A DNA stretch of 50,313 nucleotides from Ruminococcus sp. (GTDB taxonomy: Bacteria > Bacillota > Clostridia > Oscillospirales > Ruminococcaceae): NCBI GenBank assembly GCA_017519145.1, contig JAFWTA010000053.1, positions 1 to 50,313 of the forward strand, in the 5' to 3' direction. The position numbers and the translations under genes are program-made. A model generated the notes under the pieces. The model saw only the letters and a program-made list of their open reading frames with translations. It did not search any database and had not been told where the DNA came from. Positions 1-8,715 of the stretch are shown one piece after another (within the stretch, counting starts at the first letter, position 1; each line of letters begins with the position of its first letter).

Positions 1-3000
1 AATACCAATGTGTACTTCCTGTAGTTATCATTGTACTTGAAGTCCTTTATCGTCAGTGTCTCTCCTGTGGAGTTTACTGTGATTATTGCATTGTAGCTGG
101 ATCCGTCATAGGCTGCGTGTACGTCTGTTGATTTAAGTCCTGCGAACTTTATTGTATTCGCACCATTGTAGTCATGGATAGTATCATTTCCGAAGCCTCT
201 TGCAAAAACATAGGTATCGTTGCCTGCTCCGCCTGCGAGCATATCATTTCCGATACCGCCGAAAAGGGTATCATCACTGGCAGTGCCTGAAATATTGTCC
301 GAAGCGCCTGTACCTGCATAGATATTGTAAGCTGCCAGAGTCTTGTTGAGCCTGCCGCTCAGATCACGCTCATATGAGAAGAATGTGGTGAGATCCAGAA
401 GAATATCCAGGTTGATCTCTTTATCCTTGCCGTAGGCCATAATATGCTTGCATATGTCATTGAGTATTGACGAATCAGGATGCTCTTCAAGCTCCTTCAT
501 TATGTCAAAACGCATGAAGCCGGTATAGATCTGCTGCTTGCCTTCATTGTCTTCATAAGACACGAGCTTATCAAAATAGGGCTTTACGATCTCTGTATTG
601 AATATCGAATAATATGTGTCGCTTATTCTGGTATAGATCTGGTCGAGTATCCTTGCAGCGTTGGGATTGGGATTAGGTCCGTTAGCTCCCACAAAAGGCT
701 GACCTGTAATAGTTTCTATAACATGAAGCTTCTTTGCATCAAAGTTTGCTCCTCTTGAGCCAACAGCTATATTCTGAGCGCCGGACATAGTGAAAAGAAT
801 ACTGTTGAGAGCTTCATTCTTTTCGTCCTGACTTACAGCATTGCGGAAGCTGTCTATATATCCGCGCAATGTGCCGTCATCAGCTGAAAGCGCAACTGCC
901 AGAGAGGGCATATTTCCTGCATTGTTGAAATTAAGGCCTTCAGCAGCTGCTTCTGCGATCTCCTTTGTGTCATAGAGGTTTGCAGTTGCCCAGAGCGCCC
1001 CCATGCGTCCCTTTGTACCGTCTGAGTACTCAAATGAAGAGGTACCTTCGATAACAGCAGCTGTATCCGTGCTTATAGTTTCTTCATCCGGGGTTGCGGA
1101 TATGGAAACGATATTATGATCTGCAAGAGTGCTGAGCTCTGATGCCTGTGAAATACCGTCGCCGTTTGCATCGACCCACAGTCTGAGGTCACCGAATACA
1201 GAGTCCTCGCTGTTGATAACTCCGTCATCATTCTCGTCATATTGTTTAAGTGCAGAGAAACCGTTCTGTGCATACTTATCTTCAACGTTGATAAATGTAG
1301 TGTCGCCGAAGAGCTCGGTACCGTTGTCTATCCTGCCGTTGTTATTGCGGTCAAGAGCGAGGAAAGCATCCTTTCTTGTCCAGTCGATACGCTCTCTGTA
1401 GCCGTTATTGTCCTTATCGAAATAAGCGCCCTCTGACTTGTCGATGATATTGAAGCCGTCGTTATCCAGATCAAGTATCAGCGGATCAAACTTTATTATC
1501 TCTGCATCGATCAGCAGATCAATAATATCGGCTATTCCGAGCATTTTAATTACGTCAACTGAAGCGTCACAGAAGTTTTCACCCCATTTACTGAGGAAGT
1601 TAACATCTTCTCCATTTACCCAGGCGTCAATACAATCAAAAAAAGTATCTCCCGTAACATCTAAAAGGAATCCTAATTCCAGAACACCTAATGCAACCCA
1701 TCCGCCGCTCAATCCTGCAGCTCCTAAACCTCCGCCAGCTAATCCACTCAAAGAAGTAACAGCTCCATCAGTGCCCAATGTTATTGCTCCATCAATAACC
1801 AGTCCTATACCCATTTTGCCAAGTTCTCTGCAAGCAGCATCTTCTGCTTCTTGATCTGATTTGCCTTCTGCTTTAGCCTCCCAATAGCTTAATGCTACGC
1901 CACCGATACTCAATGTGATTCCGATACCGCTTGGTAAACCATCAACACCATTATAATCAGCCAAAGCATCCGATCCATCTACATAAAGTGAAATCAGTCC
2001 ATGGATTCTATTAGCGTCATCAATGTCTATAGGAAATTTTCCCTGCCCTCCGGATGAGCCGCCTGACGTTCCTCCGGGTGTGCCGCCTGTATTTCCACCT
2101 GCGGAGCCACCGGAAGTTCCACCGGAAGTTCCACCGTTTGTTCCGCCTGTTGTCCCACCTGTTGTGGGCGAGGGAGTCAGAGTTCCGCCGGTGCCCATTG
2201 AAATGCCGACTATAGACGGCTTTTTACCGCTATTGGAACCACTGCCGCCTGTAGAAGGATTTCCATTACTGCCGCCGTTGCCGTCATCGGGCTTTCCCGG
2301 CTCAACGGGATCGCCGCCGGAACCGTCATCAGACTGTCCGGGCTCAACAAGGTCACCGCCGGAACCGTCTTCATTCTGCCCCGGCTCTACAGGATCCGTA
2401 CCGTTATCGCTTCCGGGATCCTGCACGGGAAGAACGACATCATTAGTTGGATCGTCGGTCGGAACTACAGGAGTAACAGGATCATCATTGTGCTCCTGTT
2501 CCCATGATGTTACCTCATCGATGCAGAGAATAATATACTCTGAGCGGTATTCATATCCGTTGGGATACATTCTCTGAAGCACAGAGTATTCCTTTAATGC
2601 GGTATCAAGGTCGCAGCCTATGAGAGCTGTCAGCTTTTCAACCGAGTCTTCGCTGATAACATCTCCGTACTCTCCCAGGAAGTATATCGCGTCTGCTCTG
2701 AGATTATCCGAATCAGTCTTGAATTCTATCAGTGTACGGTAATTCTCAAGGAGACCTGAGCCATATACTCTGTTCCAGAATTCAGTGGAAGTCTCATTTG
2801 GGCCAACGGTATAGAGATTATTATCGGTATAGCCTGTGGATATGAACTCAACATACTGTACCAGTAACTCCGCAGCCTTATCGGTAGAATAACCGAGGTA
2901 CTGAATGCTGAATGCACTCATTTCTAAAAGGCCGTTCTTTTCCACACCGTTTATCTTAGCAATGTTTTCATTTGCAAATGCAGCAGAAAGCAGTGTGCTG

Positions 3001-3482
3001 CTGTAAATATGATCATCGTCTGCGGGGGAAGCCACCATAACGATCTCGGAAGCAGAGCTGTTCATTATAAGTCCGCTGTACACGAAATCCCTTATGGCAG
3101 ATTCACCTTCAAATGCAATACCTGTTACTGTGTTATCATTTACTGTGCCGTTGTATAATATGTCGAACCATTCTTCTCCCACAGCAGCAGACATGGCTGT
3201 TTTGAATTCATCGCTGTTTATAAGTACGATCGCTTCATCATTGTTCAGTACAGAAAAAGTTCCCTTTTCAAATCTGTTCGTGATGCCGGCTATAAATTCC
3301 GCATCATCATTTGAACTTATGATAAGTGTGTTTGCAGCTGTTTCGGTCTGAAATGAAAAATTGTTTTTAAGGTCTGATAAAAAAGCTTTTGCCTGAGCAT
3401 CTGTCAATACTGCATCGGCGGATATAGCGTTGGCTTCGCGCCAGCCGCTTATCCATGTTATTATTGCTGATTCGTTTTCCAT
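1..3482 (-). CDS. RTX-type calcium-binding repeat protein, 3' end outside window
   Basis: Open reading frame from an ATG at 3482 (GGAGG five bases upstream) that runs off the left edge after 1160 complete codons. Order of parts: an N-terminal region of about 330 residues with no family I can name; a low-complexity linker (about 331-480) rich in Pro, Gly, Ser and Thr with repeated VEPG and GGT units; a Gly-rich hydrophobic stretch (about 500-615) that may insert into or cross a membrane; an FrpC-like segment near 667 with LDLDNDGF; EF-hand-like loops (LDRNNNGRIDNGTELFGD near 700-725, and NENDDG and DANGDG near 750-780); and hemolysin-type nonapeptides near 1063-1105 (GGIGNDMLAGGAGNDTYVF). There is no Sec signal peptide, so export by a type I system through a C-terminal signal is expected from the family. 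The facing exporter genes are broken. RTX proteins are mainly a Gram-negative family, so horizontal origin is plausible. Toxin, adhesin or bacteriocin roles cannot be told apart. Confidence 0.88.
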   Translation of the reverse strand, partial: MENESAIITWISGWREANAISADAVLTDAQAKAFLSDLKNNFSFQTETAANTLIISSNDDAEFIAGITNRFEKGTFSVLNNDEAIVLINSDEFKTAMSAAVGEEWFDILYNGTVNDNTVTGIAFEGESAIRDFVYSGLIMNSSASEIVMVASPADDDHIYSSTLLSAAFANENIAKINGVEKNGLLEMSAFSIQYLGYSTDKAAELLVQYVEFISTGYTDNNLYTVGPNETSTEFWNRVYGSGLLENYRTLIEFKTDSDNLRADAIYFLGEYGDVISEDSVEKLTALIGCDLDTALKEYSVLQRMYPNGYEYRSEYIILCIDEVTSWEQEHNDDPVTPVVPTDDPTNDVVLPVQDPGSDNGTDPVEPGQNEDGSGGDLVEPGQSDDGSGGDPVEPGKPDDGNGGSNGNPSTGGSGSNSGKKPSIVGISMGTGGTLTPSPTTGGTTGGTNGGTSGGTSGGSAGGNTGGTPGGTSGGSSGGQGKFPIDIDDANRIHGLISLYVDGSDALADYNGVDGLPSGIGITLSIGGVALSYWEAKAEGKSDQEAEDAACRELGKMGIGLVIDGAITLGTDGAVTSLSGLAGGGLGAAGLSGGWVALGVLELGFLLDVTGDTFFDCIDAWVNGEDVNFLSKWGENFCDASVDVIKMLGIADIIDLLIDAEIIKFDPLILDLDNDGFNIIDKSEGAYFDKDNNGYRERIDWTRKDAFLALDRNNNGRIDNGTELFGDTTFINVEDKYAQNGFSALKQYDENDDGVINSEDSVFGDLRLWVDANGDGISQASELSTLADHNIVSISATPDEETISTDTAAVIEGTSSFEYSDGTKGRMGALWATANLYDTKEIAEAAAEGLNFNNAGNMPSLAVALSADDGTLRGYIDSFRNAVSQDEKNEALNSILFTMSGAQNIAVGSRGANFDAKKLHVIETITGQPFVGANGPNPNPNAARILDQIYTRISDTYYSIFNTEIVKPYFDKLVSYEDNEGKQQIYTGFMRFDIMKELEEHPDSSILNDICKHIMAYGKDKEINLDILLDLTTFFSYERDLSGRLNKTLAAYNIYAGTGASDNISGTASDDTLFGGIGNDMLAGGAGNDTYVFARGFGNDTIHDYNGANTIKFAGLKSTDVHAAYDGSSYNAIITVNSTGETLTIKDFKYNDNYRKYTLV

Positions 3483-3682
3483 TTTTTCCTCCATAATTTG
3501 AATAGCGCATAAAACGCTGGGTTTAAGGTATGAATGTGGAGCTTATTATGTTATTATTGTTGTTTGGTATTTCCGATAACGTCATAAATAGTCTGAAAAC
3601 AATACTGACCTGCATAACATAAAAGCTGTTTCGCTTATAAAAGAGCAAGGATCGCTTAAAAACTGTCAACTATTCACGATAT

Positions 3683-3711
3683 ATTATATATTATTTACTA
3701 AAAAATGTCAA
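3683..3711 (-). promoter_or_regulatory. Consensus promoter for the RTX gene
   Basis: Read on the minus strand: TTGACA at 3711-3706, a 17-base spacer, TATAAT at 3688-3683, matching the sigma-A consensus at every position. The RTX start codon lies about 190 bases downstream, giving a long leader. The leader contains no obvious gene. Confidence 0.75.
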
Positions 3712-3814
3712 CTCAAAATTCCTTTTTAGCCCGATTTACAGGCTAAAACAACGTATTACCGTTGAATACTTATATATATAAGCATAAAATCAGCAAGAAC
3801 AATTATGAAAAGCA

Positions 3815-3843
3815 TTGACGTATATAAGTATCTGTGATAAAAT
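3815..3843 (+). promoter_or_regulatory. Promoter upstream of the type I secretion remnant
   Basis: TTGACG at 3815-3820, a 17-base spacer, TAAAAT at 3838-3843. A strong ribosome-binding site (GGAGG, then TAAAAAT before the ATG at 3961) is also intact, so the decayed genes may still be transcribed and their first fragment translated. Confidence 0.6.
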
Positions 3844-3960
3844 ACCAATGTATGTGAATTGCGTAATTCTTATTACAAATATCTATATTTATGTAATGTC
3901 TCTGGTATTATCATATTCGTTCGATACAGTATATTTGTAGTGTAAACGGAGGTAAAAATA

Positions 3961-4183
3961 TGACAAAGAAACAAGACAGCGGAATGTCCTGTTTTATGAT
4001 AGTGATGAAGTTCCACGGCATACCCATAACCAAGGAACAGGCGTGGGAGTCGTGGGACGAAGCGGTTCGGGTAAAAGTACTATTTCCAAACTGATACAAA
4101 GGCTTTACATTCCCGAAGCAGGAAAAATATCCGTAGACGGAATGGATATCTCCCTCGTGAACCCTGCTATGCTGATACGCCAG
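3961..4183 (+). pseudogene. Remnant of an HlyB-like type I secretion ABC transporter
   Basis: Two pieces of one family lie here in different frames. From the ATG at 3961 about 26 residues resemble the start of the C39-like peptidase domain (DSGMSCFMIVMKFHGI; Ser stands where processing peptidases have the catalytic Cys, as in RTX exporters). At about 4038 the homology jumps frame to the nucleotide-binding domain (VGVVGRSGSGKSTISKLIQR), with a complete Walker A and the downstream IPEAGKISVDG segment, and stops at MLIRQ near 4180. The transmembrane domain and the second half of the ATPase are absent. An intact exporter is about 700 residues, so this cannot work. Base composition and codons still look clean, which points to recent large deletions rather than slow decay. 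Confidence 0.85.
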
Positions 4184-4543
4184 CGGCACAATAAAGTCCA
4201 TAAACGTGGAGGAAGGCGACTATGTAACAACGGGACAGGTTCTCATCGAGCTTGACACCCAGAGCCTTGATATAGACGTTGATACCCTGAACAATCAGAA
4301 AAAGGTGCTGGAGGCACAGAAGTCCTTCTACATGATGATAAGAGATCAGGAGGATATATCCGCAGTGGATATCTCGGGATATTCGGGCAATATCCAGCCC
4401 TATCTCCTCACCATCATAGACAATGACAAGGCTTATCACAACAATCTGAGCACACTGGAAAGCAAAAAGGCAAACGCTCCATTATGCGCTACTTCCTTGA
4501 TCCGATCGTCAAGGGATTCGGGGATAGTTTGAAGGAAAAATAA
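4182..4543 (+). pseudogene. Remnant of an HlyD-like membrane fusion protein
   Basis: Immediately after the ABC transporter fragment a third frame encodes SGTIKSINVEEGDYVTTGQ and VLIELD, the biotinyl-lipoyl-like hairpin entry of HlyD adaptors, followed by a coiled-coil stretch (about 98 residues to STLESKKANA near 4479). A further frame change then gives MRYFLDPIVKGFGDSLKEK and a TAA at 4541-4543, which fits the conserved end of HlyD proteins. An intact HlyD is about 400-470 residues, so most of the periplasmic-type arm and beta-barrel is missing. The start region with its membrane segment is also gone. Together with the HlyB remnant this is one operon cut down by at least three deletions. Confidence 0.8.
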
Positions 4544-4625
4544 GTACATACCGCAGAGCATCCATTTATGGCACAGTTCGTAAAAACTCTGTTATAAATT
4601 AAAGAATGATCTGTCATAGATACAA

Positions 4626-4657
4626 AAAGTCCTTCTGTGGAACCACAGGAGGACTTT
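4626..4657 (+). terminator. Intrinsic terminator after the secretion remnant
   Basis: Near-perfect hairpin (AAAGTCCTTCTGTGG, loop AA, CCACAGGAGGACTTT) flanked by A and T runs, so it can act on both strands. Confidence 0.7.
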
Positions 4658-4685
4658 CTTTATATTATGTTGTACTGTAAGACTA

Positions 4686-5018
4686 TTAGTTCATTGATGA
4701 ATTTACAAGAAGCTGAGAAAGTGCAGAAGTATTATCTGTAATATCACCGATGTTGATATTGTCGGAAATCTGGCTGTCATTGCTGAATGCAGCCATATTC
4801 TCTGCAATTATCATTGCCTGAACATTTGTGATATCGGATATCTCACTCTTCTCCTCATTTATGCTGATGCTGTCTGAGTAGTCAGAAGCAACCGTATTAT
4901 CTGCAGTAAGCTCTCCACTTAACATCTCATCGGTATAGATATTGCTGAGATACTCTGTAAGAGTTTTCTCAACTGTAACACTTGTACCTTCCATGTCGAT
5001 AACAAATTCTGATTTATC
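4686..5018 (-). pseudogene. Orphan RTX protein C-terminal tail
   Basis: A 102-codon frame from an ATG at 4994 has no good ribosome-binding site, and its reading frame extends upstream (DKSEFVID before the ATG) to a TAA near 5018. The sequence (many Asn, Asp, Ser and hydrophobic residues; QAMIIAENMAAFSND, then NIGDITDNTSALSQLLVNSS) resembles the extreme C-terminal secretion region of RTX proteins. I read it as the broken 3' end of a former RTX gene. It lies on the same strand as the RTX gene at 1-3482, but the two are not continuous. A short independent protein is possible but unlikely. Confidence 0.6.
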
Positions 5019-5030
5019 TTAGCAAATATA

Positions 5031-5067
5031 AAGCTCCTGAGCGCTTCAAGCACTCAGGAGCTTTTTT
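5031..5067 (+). terminator. Hairpin with T-run between RTX tail and the coiled-coil gene
   Basis: AAGCTCCTGAG (5031-5041) pairs with CTCAGGAGCTT (5053-5063), with further pairing inside and TTTTTT following. It lies just beyond the stop of the minus-strand gene at 5075, for which the T-tract on that strand is weaker (TTTATATTT). It may serve both directions. Confidence 0.65.
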
Positions 5068-5074
5068 CACTGTA

Positions 5075-7312
5075 TCAGATATTGCCGCTGTTTACGGAGA
5101 TTATCTTCATGGAATTGAAACGGAATGTGCCGTCTTCCTTTTCGGTGAGCTTGTACTCAGCCTGCTTGGCGACGTTCTTTTCCATCCATGTGGGAAGCTC
5201 CGCGATATAATCAACGGTAAGTGTGTATTCGCTGCCGTTCTTGACGATGGACTTTACCTCGGGAGCGTATGTATGGGTGATAGGCTTCACCTTTACGTTA
5301 TATGCTCCGTCGGAGTAGTAAAATCTTGACTCAACAGGTCCTACGGTGCAGTGGTTGAACGGTGGGATATTCTCGCCGAACAGCTCTACTGCGTACTTCT
5401 CTACGTCAACGTCGGGGATAGTAACTGTGTCAAGTGTGGCGTCATACTTGGATATCTTGCTGTCGTCCATGATGATGGACCAGATGGTAGCGGTAACGAT
5501 CTGCTCAGATGTGAGCTGCGAGGGATCGCTGAATGGCTCGATATCCATTATTGCGGCAGGGTAGACCATCTGTGTGAAGCTGTCCTTCTTGACCTCGCCC
5601 GATGTGAAGCTTCTTGCCAGTCCGATACCCTTGACAACTGTGGCAATGATGCCGATGATGGCAAATGCTGTCATTACTACGCCGAGAATGGTGTAGAGGA
5701 GCTTCTTTCTGCCGGGATCCTTTGCGGTGTCTGCGGAGCTGCTCTCCACGTTTTCTCTGCGCTGAGCGATGAGCTCGTCGGGATCCTCGTCAAGTATCCT
5801 CTCAAGTGCAGAGGTGACCTTGCCCTTGGGCTTCTCATCCTTTACGGGAGCTGCTTCCTCAGGCTTTTCTTCCTCTTCGGGCTTTTCGGGAGCTGGTTCC
5901 TCTGCCTTTTCGGCAGTTTCAGGCTCCTCGGGAGCTATATCCTCATCGGGGAGTATGTCCTCCTCGGGCTCGTCAATAACGATAGGGGGGGCAATGGCAC
6001 CCATCTGTGCGCGGCGCATCTCGATGACCTGCTGCTGCTTGTCGGCAGGGAGTGCGTCAAAGCGCTCCTTCAGGTCGGGGGTGAGTCCCGAGATTATGTC
6101 CTCATCGGACATTATAAGGGGCTCAGAGCTTGTGCTTTCGGGCTCCTCAGCCTTTGCCCCGTCCATGTCGGCAATGGCTTCTGCCGCGTCCTCACGGATA
6201 TTCTCAAGCATACTTCCCACGGGATCGCTCTCGTGAGACACTTCCTCATCGTGTATAGCGGCTATGGCTGCGTCGATAAGGTCGGTAGCGGAGGGCTCAT
6301 CGGCAGGCTCAAAGAGTCCGTCCTCGGGAGCAGTTTCCGTTTCGGGCTTGGGCTCGTCCTTGCCCTTGTTCTTCAGCTTCTTGAAAAGGCTTATCTTCTT
6401 GGGCTTTGCTGTTTCGGCAGCTTCATCTGCCATCTCCTCGGCAGGAGCAGCGGCAGCTTCTCCGAGAGCCTCTATTGCTGCGTCAACAGCCTCCTCGGCG
6501 GAGGAATTGACTATCATCTCCTCGGCGAATGTAACGGGTGCGGGAGCTTTTTCCTCGGCAGCTTCCGCAAGGCGCTTCATTTCCTCTATGCGGCGCTGTC
6601 TCTCGGCTTCTTCCTCTGCAAGTCTGCGCTTTTCGGCTTCCTCAGCAAGACGTGCCTGCTCAGCTTCCTCAGCAAGGCGGCGCTGTCTCTCAGCTTCCTC
6701 CTGTGCAAGTCTGCGCCTTTCGGCTTCCTCAGCAAGGCGCTGTCTCTCGGCAGCAGCCTCAGCAGCTCTCCTTGCTCTCTCGGCAGCTCTCGCTTCTTCT
6801 GCGGCAGCTTCCGCAGCTCTCTGCGCCTGCTGCTCTCTTTCAAATTCCTGACGGCGGAGCGCCTCATAGTCGGGCAGCTCTCCCGTAATAACTATCTTTT
6901 TCTTCTTTGCAGGCTTGGGGAGCTCCTCGCTTACAGGCACCGTGTCGAATACCCTTGTCATTTCCGCAGCAGGCTCTGTGTGCATCACCTCGGCAATGAT
7001 ATTGGGCACCTCCTCGGCAGAGGGCTCCTCTGGGACGATATTCTCGGGTGATGGAGCAAATTCGTGTGTGGGCGGAGCAAATTCCCATGACGCAGGCGGC
7101 GTATTATCGGGAATTGCAGGCTGCGCGTCCTCGATGTGGTGTTTTTCCTCCTCGAGGGCATGGAGCAGGTCGTCCACCGACATATTGTCGAATTTGCTCT
7201 TGCGCACAGCCCTTGGTGTGGTATGGCTCCTTGCAGGCGTACTGCTGTTTCCGCTTCCGCCGCCGTCCATAAGGCTGTTGAGCATATCGTCAAGATCTTT
7301 TCTAATAGCCAT
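5075..7312 (-). CDS. Ala/Glu-rich coiled-coil protein with one C-terminal membrane span
   Basis: 745 residues from the ATG at 7312, chosen over the upstream ATG at 7354 because GGAGG sits five bases before it. The N-terminus (AIRKDLDDMLNSLMDGGG) is followed by a disordered part. Residues about 141-256 are built from short repeats of Ala, Glu and Arg (for example RRLAEEAERQRR), a long highly charged helix. An acidic Pro/Glu-rich stretch follows to about 530, then a single hydrophobic segment (about 536-563, LLYTILGVVMTAFAIIGIIA) and a 150-residue C-terminal domain with no recognised motif. The topology suggests a large cytoplasmic N-terminal region and an external C-terminal domain. The gene follows proA by 55 bases and may be the last of that operon. 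No function can be assigned; a cell-envelope or structural role is a guess. Confidence 0.85.
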   Translation of the reverse strand: MAIRKDLDDMLNSLMDGGGSGNSSTPARSHTTPRAVRKSKFDNMSVDDLLHALEEEKHHIEDAQPAIPDNTPPASWEFAPPTHEFAPSPENIVPEEPSAEEVPNIIAEVMHTEPAAEMTRVFDTVPVSEELPKPAKKKKIVITGELPDYEALRRQEFEREQQAQRAAEAAAEEARAAERARRAAEAAAERQRLAEEAERRRLAQEEAERQRRLAEEAEQARLAEEAEKRRLAEEEAERQRRIEEMKRLAEAAEEKAPAPVTFAEEMIVNSSAEEAVDAAIEALGEAAAAPAEEMADEAAETAKPKKISLFKKLKNKGKDEPKPETETAPEDGLFEPADEPSATDLIDAAIAAIHDEEVSHESDPVGSMLENIREDAAEAIADMDGAKAEEPESTSSEPLIMSDEDIISGLTPDLKERFDALPADKQQQVIEMRRAQMGAIAPPIVIDEPEEDILPDEDIAPEEPETAEKAEEPAPEKPEEEEKPEEAAPVKDEKPKGKVTSALERILDEDPDELIAQRRENVESSSADTAKDPGRKKLLYTILGVVMTAFAIIGIIATVVKGIGLARSFTSGEVKKDSFTQMVYPAAIMDIEPFSDPSQLTSEQIVTATIWSIIMDDSKISKYDATLDTVTIPDVDVEKYAVELFGENIPPFNHCTVGPVESRFYYSDGAYNVKVKPITHTYAPEVKSIVKNGSEYTLTVDYIAELPTWMEKNVAKQAEYKLTEKEDGTFRFNSMKIISVNSGNI

Positions 7313-7367
7313 TTCGACCTCCAAAATCAAGTGAATATTCTGATATTGCCGCACGGAGGCGGCGGTT

Positions 7368-8615
7368 TTATCTTATCTGACCGTCTCCGTTGATCAGGTA
7401 TTTTACTGTGGTAAGTTCAGTAAGTCCCATGGGACCTCTTGCGTGGAGCTTCTGGGTGGAAATGCCTATTTCTGCGCCGAAGCCGAATTCACCGCCGTCT
7501 GTGAAGCGTGTGGAAGCATTGACATAGACTGCTGCTGCGTCTACCTGCTTCTGGAATTTCCGTGCGTTTGCAAGGGAGCTCGTAACGATGCACTCCGAAT
7601 GCTTTGTGCTGTACTTTCTTATATGTGCGATAGCCTCGTCGATGTCGTCAACTACCTTGACTGCTATGACGAAGTCGTTGAATTCTGTGGCGTACTCGGT
7701 CTCGGTAGCCTTTTCGATGCCGCTGCCGAGAATAGCGATGGTCCTGTCACAGCCGTATATCTTCACATCGTGCTCCTTGAAGCGCTCTGCTATAAGGGGC
7801 AGGAACTTGTCTGCGATGTCCTTGTGTACCAGCAGGCTCTCGATGGCGTTGCAAACCGAGGGACGCTGTGTCTTGGCGTTGTCGGTGATGTTCACAGCCA
7901 TATCAAGGTCTGCGGATGCGTCTATGTAGGTGTGGCAGTTGCCTGCGCCTGTTTCGATAACGGGAACAGTTGCGTTCTTTACTACTGCCTGAATGAGGTT
8001 GGCGCTTCCTCTGGGGATTATGACGTCCACATAGCCGTTGAGACGCATGAGCTCGTTGGTGGTCTCGCGGTCTGTGTTGTCAACGACCTGTATAACGTCC
8101 GCAGGGAGACCTGCTTCCTCCACAGCCCTGCGCATGATGTTTCCGAGGCAGATGTTGGAGTTTATAGCCTCCTTGCCGCCCTTGAGTATAACAACGTTGC
8201 CTGCTTTGAGGCAAAGTGCAGCCGCGTCAACGGTAACATTGGGGCGTGACTCGAAGATTATTCCGATAACGCCCAGCGGTACGCGGGTCTTGATTATCTG
8301 CAGGCCGTTGGGACGGTTTCCGCCGCCGATGACCTCACCGATGGGGTCCTTCAGGGCGATGAGCTCGTCAACTCCCTTGGCGATGCCCTCGATGCGTTTT
8401 TCGTCAAGCTTCAGTCTGTCCTGCTTAGCCTCGGTCATGCCGTTTGCCTTTGCGGCGGCGATGTCCTTGGCGTTAGCCTCGATTATAAGCTGCTTGTTTT
8501 CAATGAGCGCCTTTGATATAGCTGCAAGGGCGCTGTCCTTCATCTGAGTTGAAGCGCCTGCTGCGGCAGCTTCGGCTGCCTTGGCTCTTTTTCCCAGTTC
8601 CTCTGTATAGCTCAT
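7368..8615 (-). CDS. proA: Gamma-glutamyl phosphate reductase
   Basis: 415 residues. Catalyses NADPH-dependent reduction of L-glutamyl 5-phosphate to glutamate 5-semialdehyde, the second step of proline synthesis. The sequence matches ProA throughout, with the NAD(P) region (GVIGIIFESRPNVTVDAAALCLKAG in outline), the catalytic-Cys segment PSVCNAIESLL, and the C-terminal GGEFGFGAEIGIST and HARGPMGL motifs. The ATG at 8615 is preferred over the GTG at 8624, because the AGAGGTG ribosome-binding site overlaps the latter. proB lies upstream in the same direction, separated by a dCMP deaminase gene. Confidence 0.96.
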   Translation of the reverse strand: MSYTEELGKRAKAAEAAAAGASTQMKDSALAAISKALIENKQLIIEANAKDIAAAKANGMTEAKQDRLKLDEKRIEGIAKGVDELIALKDPIGEVIGGGNRPNGLQIIKTRVPLGVIGIIFESRPNVTVDAAALCLKAGNVVILKGGKEAINSNICLGNIMRRAVEEAGLPADVIQVVDNTDRETTNELMRLNGYVDVIIPRGSANLIQAVVKNATVPVIETGAGNCHTYIDASADLDMAVNITDNAKTQRPSVCNAIESLLVHKDIADKFLPLIAERFKEHDVKIYGCDRTIAILGSGIEKATETEYATEFNDFVIAVKVVDDIDEAIAHIRKYSTKHSECIVTSSLANARKFQKQVDAAAVYVNASTRFTDGGEFGFGAEIGISTQKLHARGPMGLTELTTVKYLINGDGQIR

Positions 8616-8715
8616 TATTAACACCTCTTGTTTGATCTCTGTTATATATTACGAATATCTTGTTTCCTGTACATGATGAAGCCGCTGTTACGGTCTGTAT
8701 AAGCAGCTTTATGAC

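Larger units (their letters stand above)
3483..3960. other. AT-rich divergent intergenic region
   Basis: 478 bases between the RTX gene and the secretion remnant. It holds the two divergent promoters listed separately and a TATATATATA run near 3770. No coding region or RNA gene was recognised. Confidence 0.7.

Noticed and set aside
2023-2577. Proline-rich 184-codon plus-strand frame (PPEVPPE-type repeats)
   Set aside because: It is the antisense of the Gly/Thr-rich linker of the RTX gene and has no start signals.
5351-7051. 566-codon plus-strand open frame
   Set aside because: It lies opposite the Ala/Glu-rich protein; its low-complexity translation, absence of a ribosome-binding site and lack of any family make it a shadow of the GC-biased codons.
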